Shown in pieces: positions 1-6,950 of a stretch of DNA of 18,631 bases. The notes beneath the pieces were generated by a model. That model did not search any database and was not told the origin of the DNA. It was given only the letters and a program-made list of their open reading frames with translations. Made by a program: the position numbers and the translations under genes. The stretch's first letter is position 1, and every line of letters begins with the position of its first letter. This DNA comes from Prevotellaceae bacterium (lineage in GTDB: Bacteria; Bacteroidota; Bacteroidia; Bacteroidales; UBA932): the NCBI GenBank assembly GCA_031290755.1, contig JAITMY010000159.1, positions 1-18,631 on the forward strand, written 5' to 3'.

Positions 1-13
1 ATTTTTTTTGAAT

Positions 14-44
14 AAAAAAAGGCGACGCTCCGAAGAACATCGCC
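14..44 (-). terminator. Rho-independent terminator of tRNA-Arg(ACG)
   Basis: Read on the minus strand, 44 to 21 forms a 10-bp stem (GGCGATGTTC with GAGCGTCGCC, including G-U pairs) closed by a TTCG tetraloop. It is followed directly by seven T residues (20 to 14). It lies about 25 nt downstream of the tRNA, so it should end that transcript. Confidence 0.8.
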
Positions 45-67
45 CTTAAAACAAGTAACCCCAAAAA

Positions 68-144
68 TGGTGACCGCGACAGGATTCAAACCTGTAACCG
101 GCTGATCCGTAGTCAGCTACTCTATTCAGTTGAGCTACGGGGCC
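68..144 (-). tRNA. tRNA-Arg (anticodon ACG), CCA encoded
   Basis: The minus strand folds into a 77-nt cloverleaf: acceptor GGCCCCG/CGCGGTC, D stem GCTC/GAGT, anticodon stem GCTGA/TCAGC with loop CTACGGA (anticodon ACG, arginine CGN codons), T stem ACAGG/CCTGT, discriminator A and an encoded CCA (positions 70-68). Two oddities are visible. The fifth acceptor pair is C5:C68, a mismatch. The D loop has GA where GG is usual and the T loop reads TTTGAAT where TTCGAAT is usual, so the tertiary pair G19-C56 appears replaced by A19-U56. A well-matched promoter and a strong terminator suggest it is transcribed. Confidence 0.9.
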
Positions 145-176
145 ATCTCTATACAACAAAATGAAAAAACAACGCG

Positions 177-207
177 CAAAGGTAGGTGTTTTTTTTGTTC
201 GGCCAAA
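177..207 (-). promoter_or_regulatory. Bacteroidota-type promoter of tRNA-Arg(ACG)
   Basis: On the minus strand TTTG (207-204) is followed after 19 nt by TACCTTTG (184-177), an exact match to the TAnnTTTG -7 consensus of the Bacteroidota primary sigma factor. Transcription would start a short distance before the tRNA 5' end at 144. Confidence 0.75.
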
Positions 208-415
208 TTGCTGGAGTAAAAAAATAAGAATTTAACGCTTATGTGTCGGCTGCGCCGTGCAGCTCCCCGTGGTGGGCTGCCGCTAACGGAGGTAGCGAGG
301 CTATAGCTTGTTTCCTGCCACGCTGATAATCAGCCGCTTAAAATTTATAACGTTAAAAGTGAACTTGGTTTAACATTTTTTCTTGGGAAGTTAGCTGTTG
401 CAAAGGTTTGTTTTA
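208..415. other. Non-coding stretch between tRNA-Arg and the pectinase genes
   Basis: No convincing gene is seen here. The stretch is A+T rich with a G+C-rich patch at about 240-320, which contains an imperfect inverted repeat (GCAG...CTGC near 259-280). I recognise no RNA gene, mobile element or att repeat. It may include unrecognised upstream control sequence for the pectate lyase gene. Confidence 0.5.
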
Positions 416-423
416 TACCTTTG
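416..423 (+). promoter_or_regulatory. Possible -7 element upstream of the pectate lyase gene
   Basis: TACCTTTG matches the TAnnTTTG consensus exactly and lies 69 nt before the proposed start codon. The nearest TTG upstream (398-400) is only 15 nt away, shorter than usual, so the call rests on the -7 element alone. Confidence 0.4.
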
Positions 424-492
424 TTACAAATTCGTGTACGCACACGGTAGCGCAACAGGTTGATAATTTATAAATTGTAAATAAAAACACTT

Positions 493-1683
493 TTGCAACG
501 CTTCAATATCTTAATCGGCAGCGTGCTGCTGCTTCTGGGTCTTCTCTCCTGCGGCACCGGGGATAGGGCTGACGGTGCCGCACCCATCATCATAGGCGGC
601 GATAGCATCCCCCACGACACTATTCCTCGCGATACTATTCCCTACGACACTGTTCCCCACGATACTATCCCCCGCGACACTATTCCCACCGCTGCCACGC
701 CGCCGGGCTGGGCTACGGTGGGCGGCAGCGTTACCGGCGGCGGCAGCGCAACCCCCGACACCGTTAGCACCTACGCCGACCTGAAGGATCGCCTTGCCTC
801 TGGCAGCGCGGAGGTCATCTACGTGAGCGGCGCCATCGCTATCCCCGTCGGCGGAATGATAACTGCTAACAGGTCGGACAAAACTATCGTCGGGCTAAAG
901 GGGGCGCGGCTGGTTTCCGACGGCCAAACCAAAAGCGGCTCGGGCATCCTCACCGTGAAAAATTGCAGCAACATCATCATCCGCAACCTCATCTTTGAAG
1001 TCCCCGGCGCCTACGATACGGACGGGAACGACCTGCTGTGCTTCGACCGCGTAACCAACAGCTGGGTTGACCACTGCGAGTTTCAGGACGGGGTGGACGG
1101 CTGCTTCGACATCAAGAGTCAAACCAGCTACGTTGCCGTAACGTGGTGCCGCTTCCGCTACCTGAAGCCGCCCAAGGCAGGCGGCAGCGGCGGCTCGGAC
1201 GACCACCGCTACTGCAACCTCATCGGCTCGTCCAATAGCGACACCGGCGACGAGGGGCGGCTGAAAATCACGTTTCAGTACTGCTGGTGGGACGAGGGCT
1301 GCGTGGAGCGTATGCCCCGCGTGCGCTTTGGGCAAGTGCACCTCGTGAATAACCTGTTTACCAGCTCGGTGGCCAAGTACTGCACCCGCGCCGGCTACAA
1401 GGCCGACCTCTACGTGGACAAAAACGCCTACGTGGGCGTGAAAAATCCCGTTACGAACAACTCCGGAGACACCTTTAGCTGCACCTTTGAGCAGAACCAC
1501 ACCGCCGGCACCTCAGGCTGCGACACGCCGGATGAGGTGGCCGCCTTGTCCGGCTACCAAGGCGCGGCGAAGTGGAACCCCTACGCCACGGCGGGCTACG
1601 CGCTGACCACCATTGAGGCCTCGCAGGTGCAGGGCGTGGTGGGCAACGCCGTCAGCGGCGCCGGAGCAACGATGAACTATTGA
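493..1683 (+). CDS. PL1-family pectate lyase lipoprotein
   Basis: Predicted to cleave polygalacturonate by beta-elimination outside the cytoplasm or on the cell surface. An in-frame stop at 478-480 forces a non-ATG start, and TTG at 493 is the best choice because it yields a lipoprotein signal (residues 1-20, ending in LLSC, lipidated Cys20). Residues 36-65 are six 5-residue repeats of the xDTIP type, a likely linker. Residues about 95-395 form the right-handed beta-helix. Diagnostic PL1 motifs are WVDHCEF (191-197), an Asp-rich calcium-site segment DGVDGCFDIK (199-208) and RMPRVR (273-278), in which Arg273 corresponds to the catalytic Arg of the RxPxxR motif and Arg278 to the second conserved Arg. 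The gene lies 21 bp before a GH28 gene, so the two probably form a pectin-degradation operon. Family assignment is firm; exact substrate (pectate or pectin) is not determined. Confidence 0.9.
   Translation: MQRFNILIGSVLLLLGLLSCGTGDRADGAAPIIIGGDSIPHDTIPRDTIPYDTVPHDTIPRDTIPTAATPPGWATVGGSVTGGGSATPDTVSTYADLKDRLASGSAEVIYVSGAIAIPVGGMITANRSDKTIVGLKGARLVSDGQTKSGSGILTVKNCSNIIIRNLIFEVPGAYDTDGNDLLCFDRVTNSWVDHCEFQDGVDGCFDIKSQTSYVAVTWCRFRYLKPPKAGGSGGSDDHRYCNLIGSSNSDTGDEGRLKITFQYCWWDEGCVERMPRVRFGQVHLVNNLFTSSVAKYCTRAGYKADLYVDKNAYVGVKNPVTNNSGDTFSCTFEQNHTAGTSGCDTPDEVAALSGYQGAAKWNPYATAGYALTTIEASQVQGVVGNAVSGAGATMNY
598..687 (+). repeat. Six in-frame 15-bp repeats encoding xDTIP units
   Basis: Six consecutive 15-bp units encode GDSIP, HDTIP, RDTIP, YDTVP, HDTIP and RDTIP (residues 36-65 of the pectate lyase). 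They form a Pro/Asp-rich spacer between the lipid anchor and the catalytic helix. The third positions of several codons vary (GAC/GAT, ATT/ATC, CCC/CCT), so the repeat is not freshly duplicated. Confidence 0.9.
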
Positions 1684-1704
1684 TAAACTTAACCTTGCTG
1701 ACAG

Positions 1705-3135
1705 ATGAAAAACTTACTGCAAATTTTTAGGCTACCTGCGCTGACGATGGCGGCTTTTGCCTGCGCGGTGAGTGCGCTGGCGCAGGAGAAAACGGTAGAG
1801 CAGTACCTCAGCGAGGCGCCGTTCAGGATGAGCGCCCCCACGCTCCCCACTTTTCCCGACAAAGCCTACGCCATCACCCGCTACGGCGCGGTGGGCGACG
1901 GGCAAACCCTGTGCACTAAAGCCATTCAGGCAGCCATTGACACCTGCGCCGCGCAGGGCGGCGGGCGGGTGGTAGTGCCCGCCGGCATGTGGCTCACCGG
2001 CCCCATTGACCTCAGCAGCAACGTGAACCTGCACGTGGAGCAGGCCGCGCTGCTGCTGTTCTCGGGCGAGCACCAGCTCTACGCCGACGAGGGTGGCAGA
2101 CCGCGGGCGCTCATCAGCGGGACGAAGCTGAAGAACGTGGCCATCACCGGCAGCGGCGTTATTGACGGCGCGGGCGAAGCGTGGCGACCGCTGAAGAAGA
2201 GCAAAGCCACCGAGGCGCAGTGGAAGGACTTCCTCAAGCGCGGCGGGGTGCTCTCTGACGAGGGCGACGTTTGGTGGCCTACCGAGGCGCTGAAAAAAAA
2301 GGACAGCCGCCCCTACATGGTCATGCTCAAAAGTTGCCAAAACGTGCTGGTAGAGGGCGTAGCGCTGCGCAACTCGCCCAACTTCATGCTCTACCCCAAC
2401 AGCTGCAACGAGGTAACTATTCGCCACATCTCGGTATTCAACGAGTGGTGGGCGCAAAACGGCGATGGCATTGACATTAGCGCCAGCCGCAACGTGGTGG
2501 TTTACGCCTGCGAGGTGAGCGCCGGCGACGATGCCATTTGCCTCAAATCCAGCGGCGACACCCCCGACAAGCAGCCCTACGTGGAAAACGTGCTCGTTGC
2601 CGCCTGCAACGTTTACCGCGGCCACGGCGGCTTTGTGATTGGCAGCAACACCAACGGGGGCGTGGCCAACGTGTTTGTAACCGACTGTAGCTTCCTTGGC
2701 ACCGACGTGGGCATTCGCATGAAAAGCAACAGCGGGCGCGGCGGCGCGGTAACGAACGTGCACATTCACAACATCTACATGGCCGACATTGCGGACGACG
2801 CCATTCACGTGGACACCTACTACCTGAACGTTCCCGCCGGCGTTTCGCGCACCGACGCGGCGCGGCAGGCTTCGAACGAAAAAATACCAAACTTCGGGGG
2901 CGTGTTCCTGAAAAACATACGCTGCCGTGGCGCAAAGCGGGCGGCCTATCTGCGCGGCCTGCCCTCGCAGCCGGTGCACGATTTTTCGCTCGAGGACATC
3001 AGCATCACCGCGCACGAGGGCTTTTACGCTGACTACGCCGCTGATTTTTCCTTTAAAAACGTTACCATTACCACCAAAAGCGGCGAAAACACTTACGTGC
3101 TGGAGCATTGCAGCAACGTGAATCCCCAGCAGTAA
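1705..3135 (+). CDS. GH28-family polygalacturonase, exported
   Basis: A glycoside hydrolase that would hydrolyse alpha-1,4 galacturonosyl bonds in pectin or rhamnogalacturonan-derived oligomers, probably in the periplasm. Residues 1-27 are a signal peptide ending in ALAQ. Residues about 53-470 form the parallel beta-helix. The GH28 signatures are in order: NGDGID (252-257, normally NTDGID) with Asp254, AGDDAICLKS (273-282) with the catalytic Asp pair 275/276, GHGG (306-309) with His307, and RMK (338-340) as the RxK substrate site. All catalytic residues are present. It follows the pectate lyase after 21 bp in the same direction and the two are probably co-transcribed. Exo versus endo activity cannot be told from sequence alone. 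Confidence 0.93.
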   Translation: MKNLLQIFRLPALTMAAFACAVSALAQEKTVEQYLSEAPFRMSAPTLPTFPDKAYAITRYGAVGDGQTLCTKAIQAAIDTCAAQGGGRVVVPAGMWLTGPIDLSSNVNLHVEQAALLLFSGEHQLYADEGGRPRALISGTKLKNVAITGSGVIDGAGEAWRPLKKSKATEAQWKDFLKRGGVLSDEGDVWWPTEALKKKDSRPYMVMLKSCQNVLVEGVALRNSPNFMLYPNSCNEVTIRHISVFNEWWAQNGDGIDISASRNVVVYACEVSAGDDAICLKSSGDTPDKQPYVENVLVAACNVYRGHGGFVIGSNTNGGVANVFVTDCSFLGTDVGIRMKSNSGRGGAVTNVHIHNIYMADIADDAIHVDTYYLNVPAGVSRTDAARQASNEKIPNFGGVFLKNIRCRGAKRAAYLRGLPSQPVHDFSLEDISITAHEGFYADYAADFSFKNVTITTKSGENTYVLEHCSNVNPQQ

Positions 3136-3163
3136 AAATAAAATAAAAAAAATGGGCAAAAAG

Positions 3164-3194
3164 TTTGCTTTATTAAAAAAAACGGCTATCTTTA
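3164..3194 (+). promoter_or_regulatory. Promoter of the T9SS sorting-domain miniprotein
   Basis: TTTG (3164-3167), a 19-nt spacer and TATCTTTA (3187-3194) match the Bacteroidota promoter with one change in the last base of the -7 box. It lies 22 nt before the ATG at 3217. Its presence suggests the miniprotein gene is transcribed independently of the pectinase genes. Confidence 0.65.
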
Positions 3195-3216
3195 CACAAG
3201 TAAATCTTTGGAAAGC

Positions 3217-3603
3217 ATGAAACGTCAAATTATCATAGCAGGGATGCTGCTTCTCGCCGTACTGTCGAAGGCTTACGGGCAAGAAGAATCGCAGCCGGTG
3301 GACTCGCTGGCTGCTTTAAATTGGCTGGACAGCGAGGGCAAAAGCGACGGCAGCAAGGGGCAGCCAAGGCTGTACCCCAACCCGGTAGAGTCCACGCTGA
3401 ACGTGCTCTGCGATGCGTGCGATATTGAGCAGGTGAAGATATTCAGCAACGCCGGCGAGCAGGTGTTTGCCAGCCTGATGCCCATCCCTAAGGGCGCCCG
3501 CTTAACGATTAACATGAGCCTGTACGCCACGGGCTACTACGTGGTGAAGATTTGGAGCAAGGGAACGAAAATCCCGCTGACCCGTAGCGTGTATAAGCTG
3601 TGA
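3217..3603 (+). CDS. Secreted miniprotein: signal peptide plus T9SS type A sorting domain
   Basis: A 128-residue protein. I chose ATG 3217 over an in-frame TTG nine bases upstream because the signal peptide (MKRQ..., hydrophobic core 5-17, cleavage near Gly21-Gln22) begins there. Residues 22-50 are a short polar linker with no recognisable domain. Residues 52-128 look like a C-terminal T9SS sorting domain: LYPNPV (52-57), STLNV, VKIFSNAGEQVF (73-84) and YATGYYVVKIWSKG (103-116) give the PNP...G.. .v.....l..G.Y.v.i pattern of the Por secretion CTD. Such domains normally follow a large cargo, but here nothing but a short spacer precedes it. Possible explanations are a surface-attached peptide, a T9SS decoy or the remnant of a larger protein. 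The stop codon and promoter look intact. Confidence 0.75.
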   Translation: MKRQIIIAGMLLLAVLSKAYGQEESQPVDSLAALNWLDSEGKSDGSKGQPRLYPNPVESTLNVLCDACDIEQVKIFSNAGEQVFASLMPIPKGARLTINMSLYATGYYVVKIWSKGTKIPLTRSVYKL

Positions 3604-3656
3604 TGCCGTGCATGTTAAGGATAAAAAGATAGGCCGCCAACGTTATTTTTTGCGCG

Positions 3657-3692
3657 TTGACTTTTTTATGTGAAACAAAAAAGTTACCTTTG
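3657..3692 (+). promoter_or_regulatory. Promoter of tRNA-Arg(CCG)
   Basis: TACCTTTG (3685-3692) is an exact -7 consensus, 12 nt before the tRNA 5' end. The nearest TTG (3657-3659) is 25 nt upstream of it, somewhat longer than usual, so the -33 assignment is weak while the -7 box is good. Confidence 0.6.
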
Positions 3693-3704
3693 CGCTGACA
3701 AAAA

Positions 3705-3778
3705 GGCCACGTAGTTCAGCTGAATAGAACGTCAGATTCCGGTTCTGAAAGTCGTGGGTTTGAATCCCTCCGTGGTCA
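3705..3778 (+). tRNA. tRNA-Arg (anticodon CCG), CCA not encoded
   Basis: A 74-nt cloverleaf with acceptor GGCCACG/CGTGGTC, D stem GTTC/GAAC, anticodon stem TCAGA/TCTGA, loop TTCCGGT (anticodon CCG, reads CGG) and discriminator A. The T stem GTGGG/CCCTC contains a T50:T64 mismatch. As in the other tRNA-Arg of this window, the D loop reads AGCTGAATA and the T loop TTTGAAT, which implies an A19-U56 tertiary pair. The CCA must be added after transcription. Confidence 0.88.
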
Positions 3779-3780
3779 CA

Positions 3781-3816
3781 AAGCCACCTATAAATAAGTT
3801 GATTTATAGGTGGCTT
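3781..3816 (+). terminator. Perfect 15-bp hairpin terminator after tRNA-Arg(CCG)
   Basis: Positions 3781-3795 and 3802-3816 are perfect inverted copies (AAGCCACCTATAAAT and its complement) around a 6-nt loop. The hairpin begins two bases after the tRNA and is followed by TATCTTT, a broken U tract. The stem is symmetric, so it may also stop the minus-strand acyltransferase operon arriving from the right. Confidence 0.75.
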
Positions 3817-3858
3817 TATCTTTGCGCAGCGGCACCCGCTACAAAGCAAATATCCGAG

Positions 3859-5298
3859 TTACTTCAGGCTTACTACTCCCAAAACTTTTACATCCTTTCG
3901 CAGGTTTGCGGTATAAACTTTGTGGGATGGCGGAAACACTTCTTTGAAGGGGAACATTTCGATAGGGGCTGTAATTCGTTGATTTTGATGTTCTAATTCG
4001 AGCACTACTTGAATGGAGGACAATAGCGAGGGATTATTGTCGATTTTGATAATTAGCTGGTTGGCGCCCTCCACCTCTTTTACAAGCAGCTCCCTTATAT
4101 GAAGCGCTCCCAATGCCAAATCCCTTACAATAGCAACCCAGTCTTTCGTGCCCGCTGCAACATTTTGGTTGAAAACAAAGTGGTCGGTGCTTTTGAAATC
4201 GGCAATCCACGCAGCTTCTTTTGAGCGGTCGGGCAATTCGTAGTTTTCGTGTACGTAAGCGGCTAGCTTGTACGCAACATAGGTCATGCCAAGGTTAGAT
4301 AAATGTTGGTTGCTCTCGTAGGTGTTTTCAAAAGCCTCTTTGGTGAACAGCAGCGTGTCGTAGGGTTGCTGCAAGTCAAGCCACGCTGCGTTGGGATACT
4401 TTTGCAGCGCTTCGCCCATCGTTGCCTGCCATGCGTCGTAGCGGTCAACGTGCTTGTAGTACATGGGAACGGTGAGGAAAAGCACCGGAATGTTCCTTTC
4501 CTCGCACAGGCTCATCACTTTTTTCAGGTATTTTTCTGCATACTCCGAAACGTGAAACGCTGCGCCTTTACTGGGCGCCCCCAAGCTGTCGTACAAGGCG
4601 ATGGTGGAGTCGGTCAGCCCGCTTGTGAAGCGGGCAAACCTTCCCAGATCAAGCTTGTAGGGCTGCGGGCGAGCAGGATTTTTTCTGTTGAAGCGTATCC
4701 GCGCCGTGTCGGTCAGCAGGAAGGAATGGTTGCGAATGGTGGGCGACCACGCCTGCACCCAGCTGTCTGCCCTGAACATCGCGGGCATGGCCAGCAGCTT
4801 GCGAGCCACGTCTTTGTGCGCTTCAAAGCTTTGCGTTAGCGGAACTATATTTTCCTCAAACGCTTCGTTCCCGTCGATGCTGAAAGTTTCTATGATTACA
4901 AGCTTTGGCTCGGTGTGCTCGAGGGCTTCGCTAAGCTGAAACCAGCAATCTTTTATATTTACCCCCGACTGCGCCAAAATAAAGCAGCTACAGCCAAGCG
5001 CATCCGACAAGATGTAAGGCTCTACGCCTGTTACTACGTGCGAATTGCCCAGCAAGATTACGTCGGCGTTCCTTGTTTTGGTAAACGTGTAAAACGATTT
5101 CCACTTGCGGTCGATGTGGTTGTTGCTTGGGTCGGCAACGAAGTATCCTTTGTGGTCGGTGTAAATCACCACCAGCACCACAGCGGCAAAAATCACCGCC
5201 AGCTTCACGAAAAACGCTGTCCAGCGCATCGGCTTCTTCGCCGCAGCCCGCGCCTGCGGCTTGCCGGCTGCCGGCTTCTTCTTTTGCCTATTTTTCAT
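3859..5298 (-). CDS. SGNH-type (DltD/AlgJ-like) partner of the MBOAT acyltransferase
   Basis: A 479-residue membrane-anchored protein expected to work with the MBOAT enzyme encoded just upstream (3 bp gap) in transferring an acyl group to an extracytoplasmic glycan or other envelope polymer. The N terminus is rich in Lys and Ala (1-24), then one membrane segment (25-46) leads to a large external domain. Possible catalytic residues are Ser86 in ILLGNSHV (82-88) and His332 in NQHLSNLG (330-337), which match the GxSx and (D)xxH blocks of SGNH hydrolases; the Asp usually three residues before the His is not obvious. The C-terminal 110 residues look beta-rich and are not recognised. The family call is by motif and context, and the acceptor glycan is unknown. 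Termination may use the hairpin at 3781-3816. Confidence 0.7.
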   Translation of the reverse strand: MKNRQKKKPAAGKPQARAAAKKPMRWTAFFVKLAVIFAAVVLVVIYTDHKGYFVADPSNNHIDRKWKSFYTFTKTRNADVILLGNSHVVTGVEPYILSDALGCSCFILAQSGVNIKDCWFQLSEALEHTEPKLVIIETFSIDGNEAFEENIVPLTQSFEAHKDVARKLLAMPAMFRADSWVQAWSPTIRNHSFLLTDTARIRFNRKNPARPQPYKLDLGRFARFTSGLTDSTIALYDSLGAPSKGAAFHVSEYAEKYLKKVMSLCEERNIPVLFLTVPMYYKHVDRYDAWQATMGEALQKYPNAAWLDLQQPYDTLLFTKEAFENTYESNQHLSNLGMTYVAYKLAAYVHENYELPDRSKEAAWIADFKSTDHFVFNQNVAAGTKDWVAIVRDLALGALHIRELLVKEVEGANQLIIKIDNNPSLLSSIQVVLELEHQNQRITAPIEMFPFKEVFPPSHKVYTANLRKDVKVLGVVSLK

Positions 5299-5301
5299 AC
5301 G

Positions 5302-6765
5302 CTAAAATTGAAAGTAAATAAACGAATTTTCGTTCCCATTGCCGTATTGCCCAAAGTAAACAAGGGCGAGCACAAAGGCAACGTAAAAAATCAAGCGGAA
5401 AACAGGCGGTATCCTGTAGAAGTACTTCGGGACAAGGGCTTCGTCCCGCTCCCAAACCATTTCCTTCAGCAGCAGGATGCCTATCAGGATGAGCGAAAGC
5501 TTCAGCTCGGCGGCATTTAAGCCAAAGCTGGCTATGCCTCCCACGTTGGAAAAGCTCAGGTGGCGGAAGCAATCCAGCGCGGCCTCGAAACCTTTTGCGC
5601 GGAAGAACACCAGCGACAAGGCCCAGCACGCCGAAACAAAAAGGGTTCGGAAGCACCGGCTAACGGCGCCCTTCCTTGGCAATCGCGCCAAAAGCGGATC
5701 GAGCGCAACCATAAACAGCGCGTTGAGCGCTCCCCAAACCACAAAGTTCCATGAGGCGCCGTGCCACAGGCCGCTCACGGCAAACACAATCAAAACATTG
5801 ACCATTGTTCGAGCTTTCCCCCTGCGGCTTCCCCCGAGCGGAATATATACGTAGTCCTGAAACCAAGACGAAAGCGAAATGTGCCAGCGCTTCCAGAAGT
5901 TTCCGAACGAAGCGCTTAAATATGGCCGCTTAAAGTTCGTCATCAAGCTGAAGCCAAACAGCCGCGCCGTGCCAATGGCAATGTCGGAGTACGCCGAAAA
6001 GTCAAGGTAGAGCTGGAAGGCAAAAAACAAAACCCCCACCACCAGCGGCAAGCCTTCGGCGGCAGGAGCGTTGCCGTAAACCTTATCGACAAAAATCGCC
6101 AAGCGGTCGGCAATCATTAGCTTTTTGAAAAATCCCCACGCCATGAGCAGCAGCGCGCCGCGGAAAACTTTGTAGTCGGCCTTGCGCTTCACGTAGAATT
6201 GCGGAAGAAGGTTGGCCGCCCGCTCTATCGGGCCGGCCACCAGCTGGGGGAAGAAGCTCACAAAGGCGAAGAAGGCAACAACGTCGCGGCTCGCCTCTAT
6301 CTTTTTGCGGTAAACGTCAATCGAGTAGCTGAGCGCCTGAAACGTGTAGAACGAAATGCCGACCGGAAGAATAATGCCGAGCGTGCACGGTTGCAGGTGA
6401 ACGCCTACCGCTGCAAAGGCCGCGGCAAAGCTTTCGGCAAAGAAGCTGAAGTACTTGAAAACGGCAAGGATGCCGAGGTTAAGGACAATGTTTGCAGCTA
6501 AGATAAGTTTAGCGTTATTTAATAAATGGGGGGGGGGGGTAATTAACTTATTATAAATTTTTTGTATCAAAAGGCCGCTTCCATAGCTGCAAAAGCTGGT
6601 CAGCGCAATGAGCAGCAAGAACCGCCCGTCCCACCAGCCGTAGAAAACGTAGGAGGCCGCCACCAGCAGCAGGTTTTGCAGCTTCAGGTGGCGCCGGAGC
6701 GCAAGCCAGTAGAGCGCAAAGACTACCGGCAGAAAGAGGGCGAAGGTGATAGAGTTAAAAAGCAT
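5302..6765 (-). CDS. MBOAT-family O-acyltransferase (AlgI/PatA-like), possibly phase variable
   Basis: A multi-pass inner-membrane enzyme of 487 residues that would carry acyl (usually acetyl) groups across the membrane for O-acylation of a polysaccharide. MBOAT hallmarks are PQLVAGPIERA (173-183), FWKRWHISLSSWFQDYVYIPLG (290-311, His295) and LWHGASWN (333-340, invariant His335). Residues 77-79 are Pro-Pro-Pro, encoded by a run of 12 C in the coding strand (6539 to 6528), in a loop between membrane segments just before the conserved FKYFSFF. Changing that run by one base in either direction reaches a stop codon within a few codons. The gene starts the operon with the SGNH partner 3 bp downstream. 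No glycan biosynthesis genes are adjacent in this window, so the acceptor is unknown. Confidence 0.9.
   Translation of the reverse strand: MLFNSITFALFLPVVFALYWLALRRHLKLQNLLLVAASYVFYGWWDGRFLLLIALTSFCSYGSGLLIQKIYNKLITPPPHLLNNAKLILAANIVLNLGILAVFKYFSFFAESFAAAFAAVGVHLQPCTLGIILPVGISFYTFQALSYSIDVYRKKIEASRDVVAFFAFVSFFPQLVAGPIERAANLLPQFYVKRKADYKVFRGALLLMAWGFFKKLMIADRLAIFVDKVYGNAPAAEGLPLVVGVLFFAFQLYLDFSAYSDIAIGTARLFGFSLMTNFKRPYLSASFGNFWKRWHISLSSWFQDYVYIPLGGSRRGKARTMVNVLIVFAVSGLWHGASWNFVVWGALNALFMVALDPLLARLPRKGAVSRCFRTLFVSACWALSLVFFRAKGFEAALDCFRHLSFSNVGGIASFGLNAAELKLSLILIGILLLKEMVWERDEALVPKYFYRIPPVFRLIFYVAFVLALVYFGQYGNGNENSFIYFQF
6528..6539 (-). repeat. Homopolymer tract C12 within the MBOAT coding sequence
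   Basis: Twelve consecutive G on the plus strand (C on the coding strand) encode the end of Thr, three Pro codons and the first base of His. Such tracts slip during replication. With 11 C the frame reads ATT TAT TAA, and with 13 C it reads CCA TTT ATT AAA TAA, so either change stops translation near residue 82-84. Confidence 0.9.
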
Positions 6766-6793
6766 GCTACTTTATTTTTTCGTTACGTCGGCG

Positions 6794-6826
6794 CAAAGGT
6801 ATGTAAAATAGCTGAACTACGCGCAA
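6794..6826 (-). promoter_or_regulatory. Promoter of the MBOAT/SGNH operon
   Basis: On the minus strand TTG (6826-6824), a 22-nt spacer and TACCTTTG (6801-6794) match the Bacteroidota promoter; the -7 box is exact. It lies 28 nt before the MBOAT start codon. Confidence 0.65.
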
Positions 6827-6852
6827 GCGGGGGGAAAAATATTTAGGCAGGC

Positions 6853-6885
6853 TTTGCGTAGCATTCAGCATTTGTGCTACCTTTG
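6853..6885 (+). promoter_or_regulatory. Promoter of the Fic gene
   Basis: TTTG (6853-6856), a 21-nt spacer and TACCTTTG (6878-6885) fit the Bacteroidota consensus exactly. The leader to the ATG at 6951 is about 60 nt. Together with the opposite promoter at 6794-6826 it makes this a compact divergent promoter region. Confidence 0.7.
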
Positions 6886-6950
6886 CCACGGTTTTACGGA
6901 GAACTTTAACAGTGAAATAGTGAAGTGGAAAAGATAAAAAACTAAAAACA

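Noticed and set aside
68..3778. Genomic island bounded by the two tRNA-Arg genes
   Set aside because: The two tRNA 3' ends share only the conserved T-loop core, there is no duplicated att sequence and no integrase, so I have no evidence for integration.
3817..3824. TATCTTTG on the plus strand after the tRNA-Arg(CCG) terminator
   Set aside because: It matches the -7 consensus but the nearest TTG is only 15 nt upstream, inside the terminator loop, and it would transcribe antisense to the SGNH gene. Probably chance.
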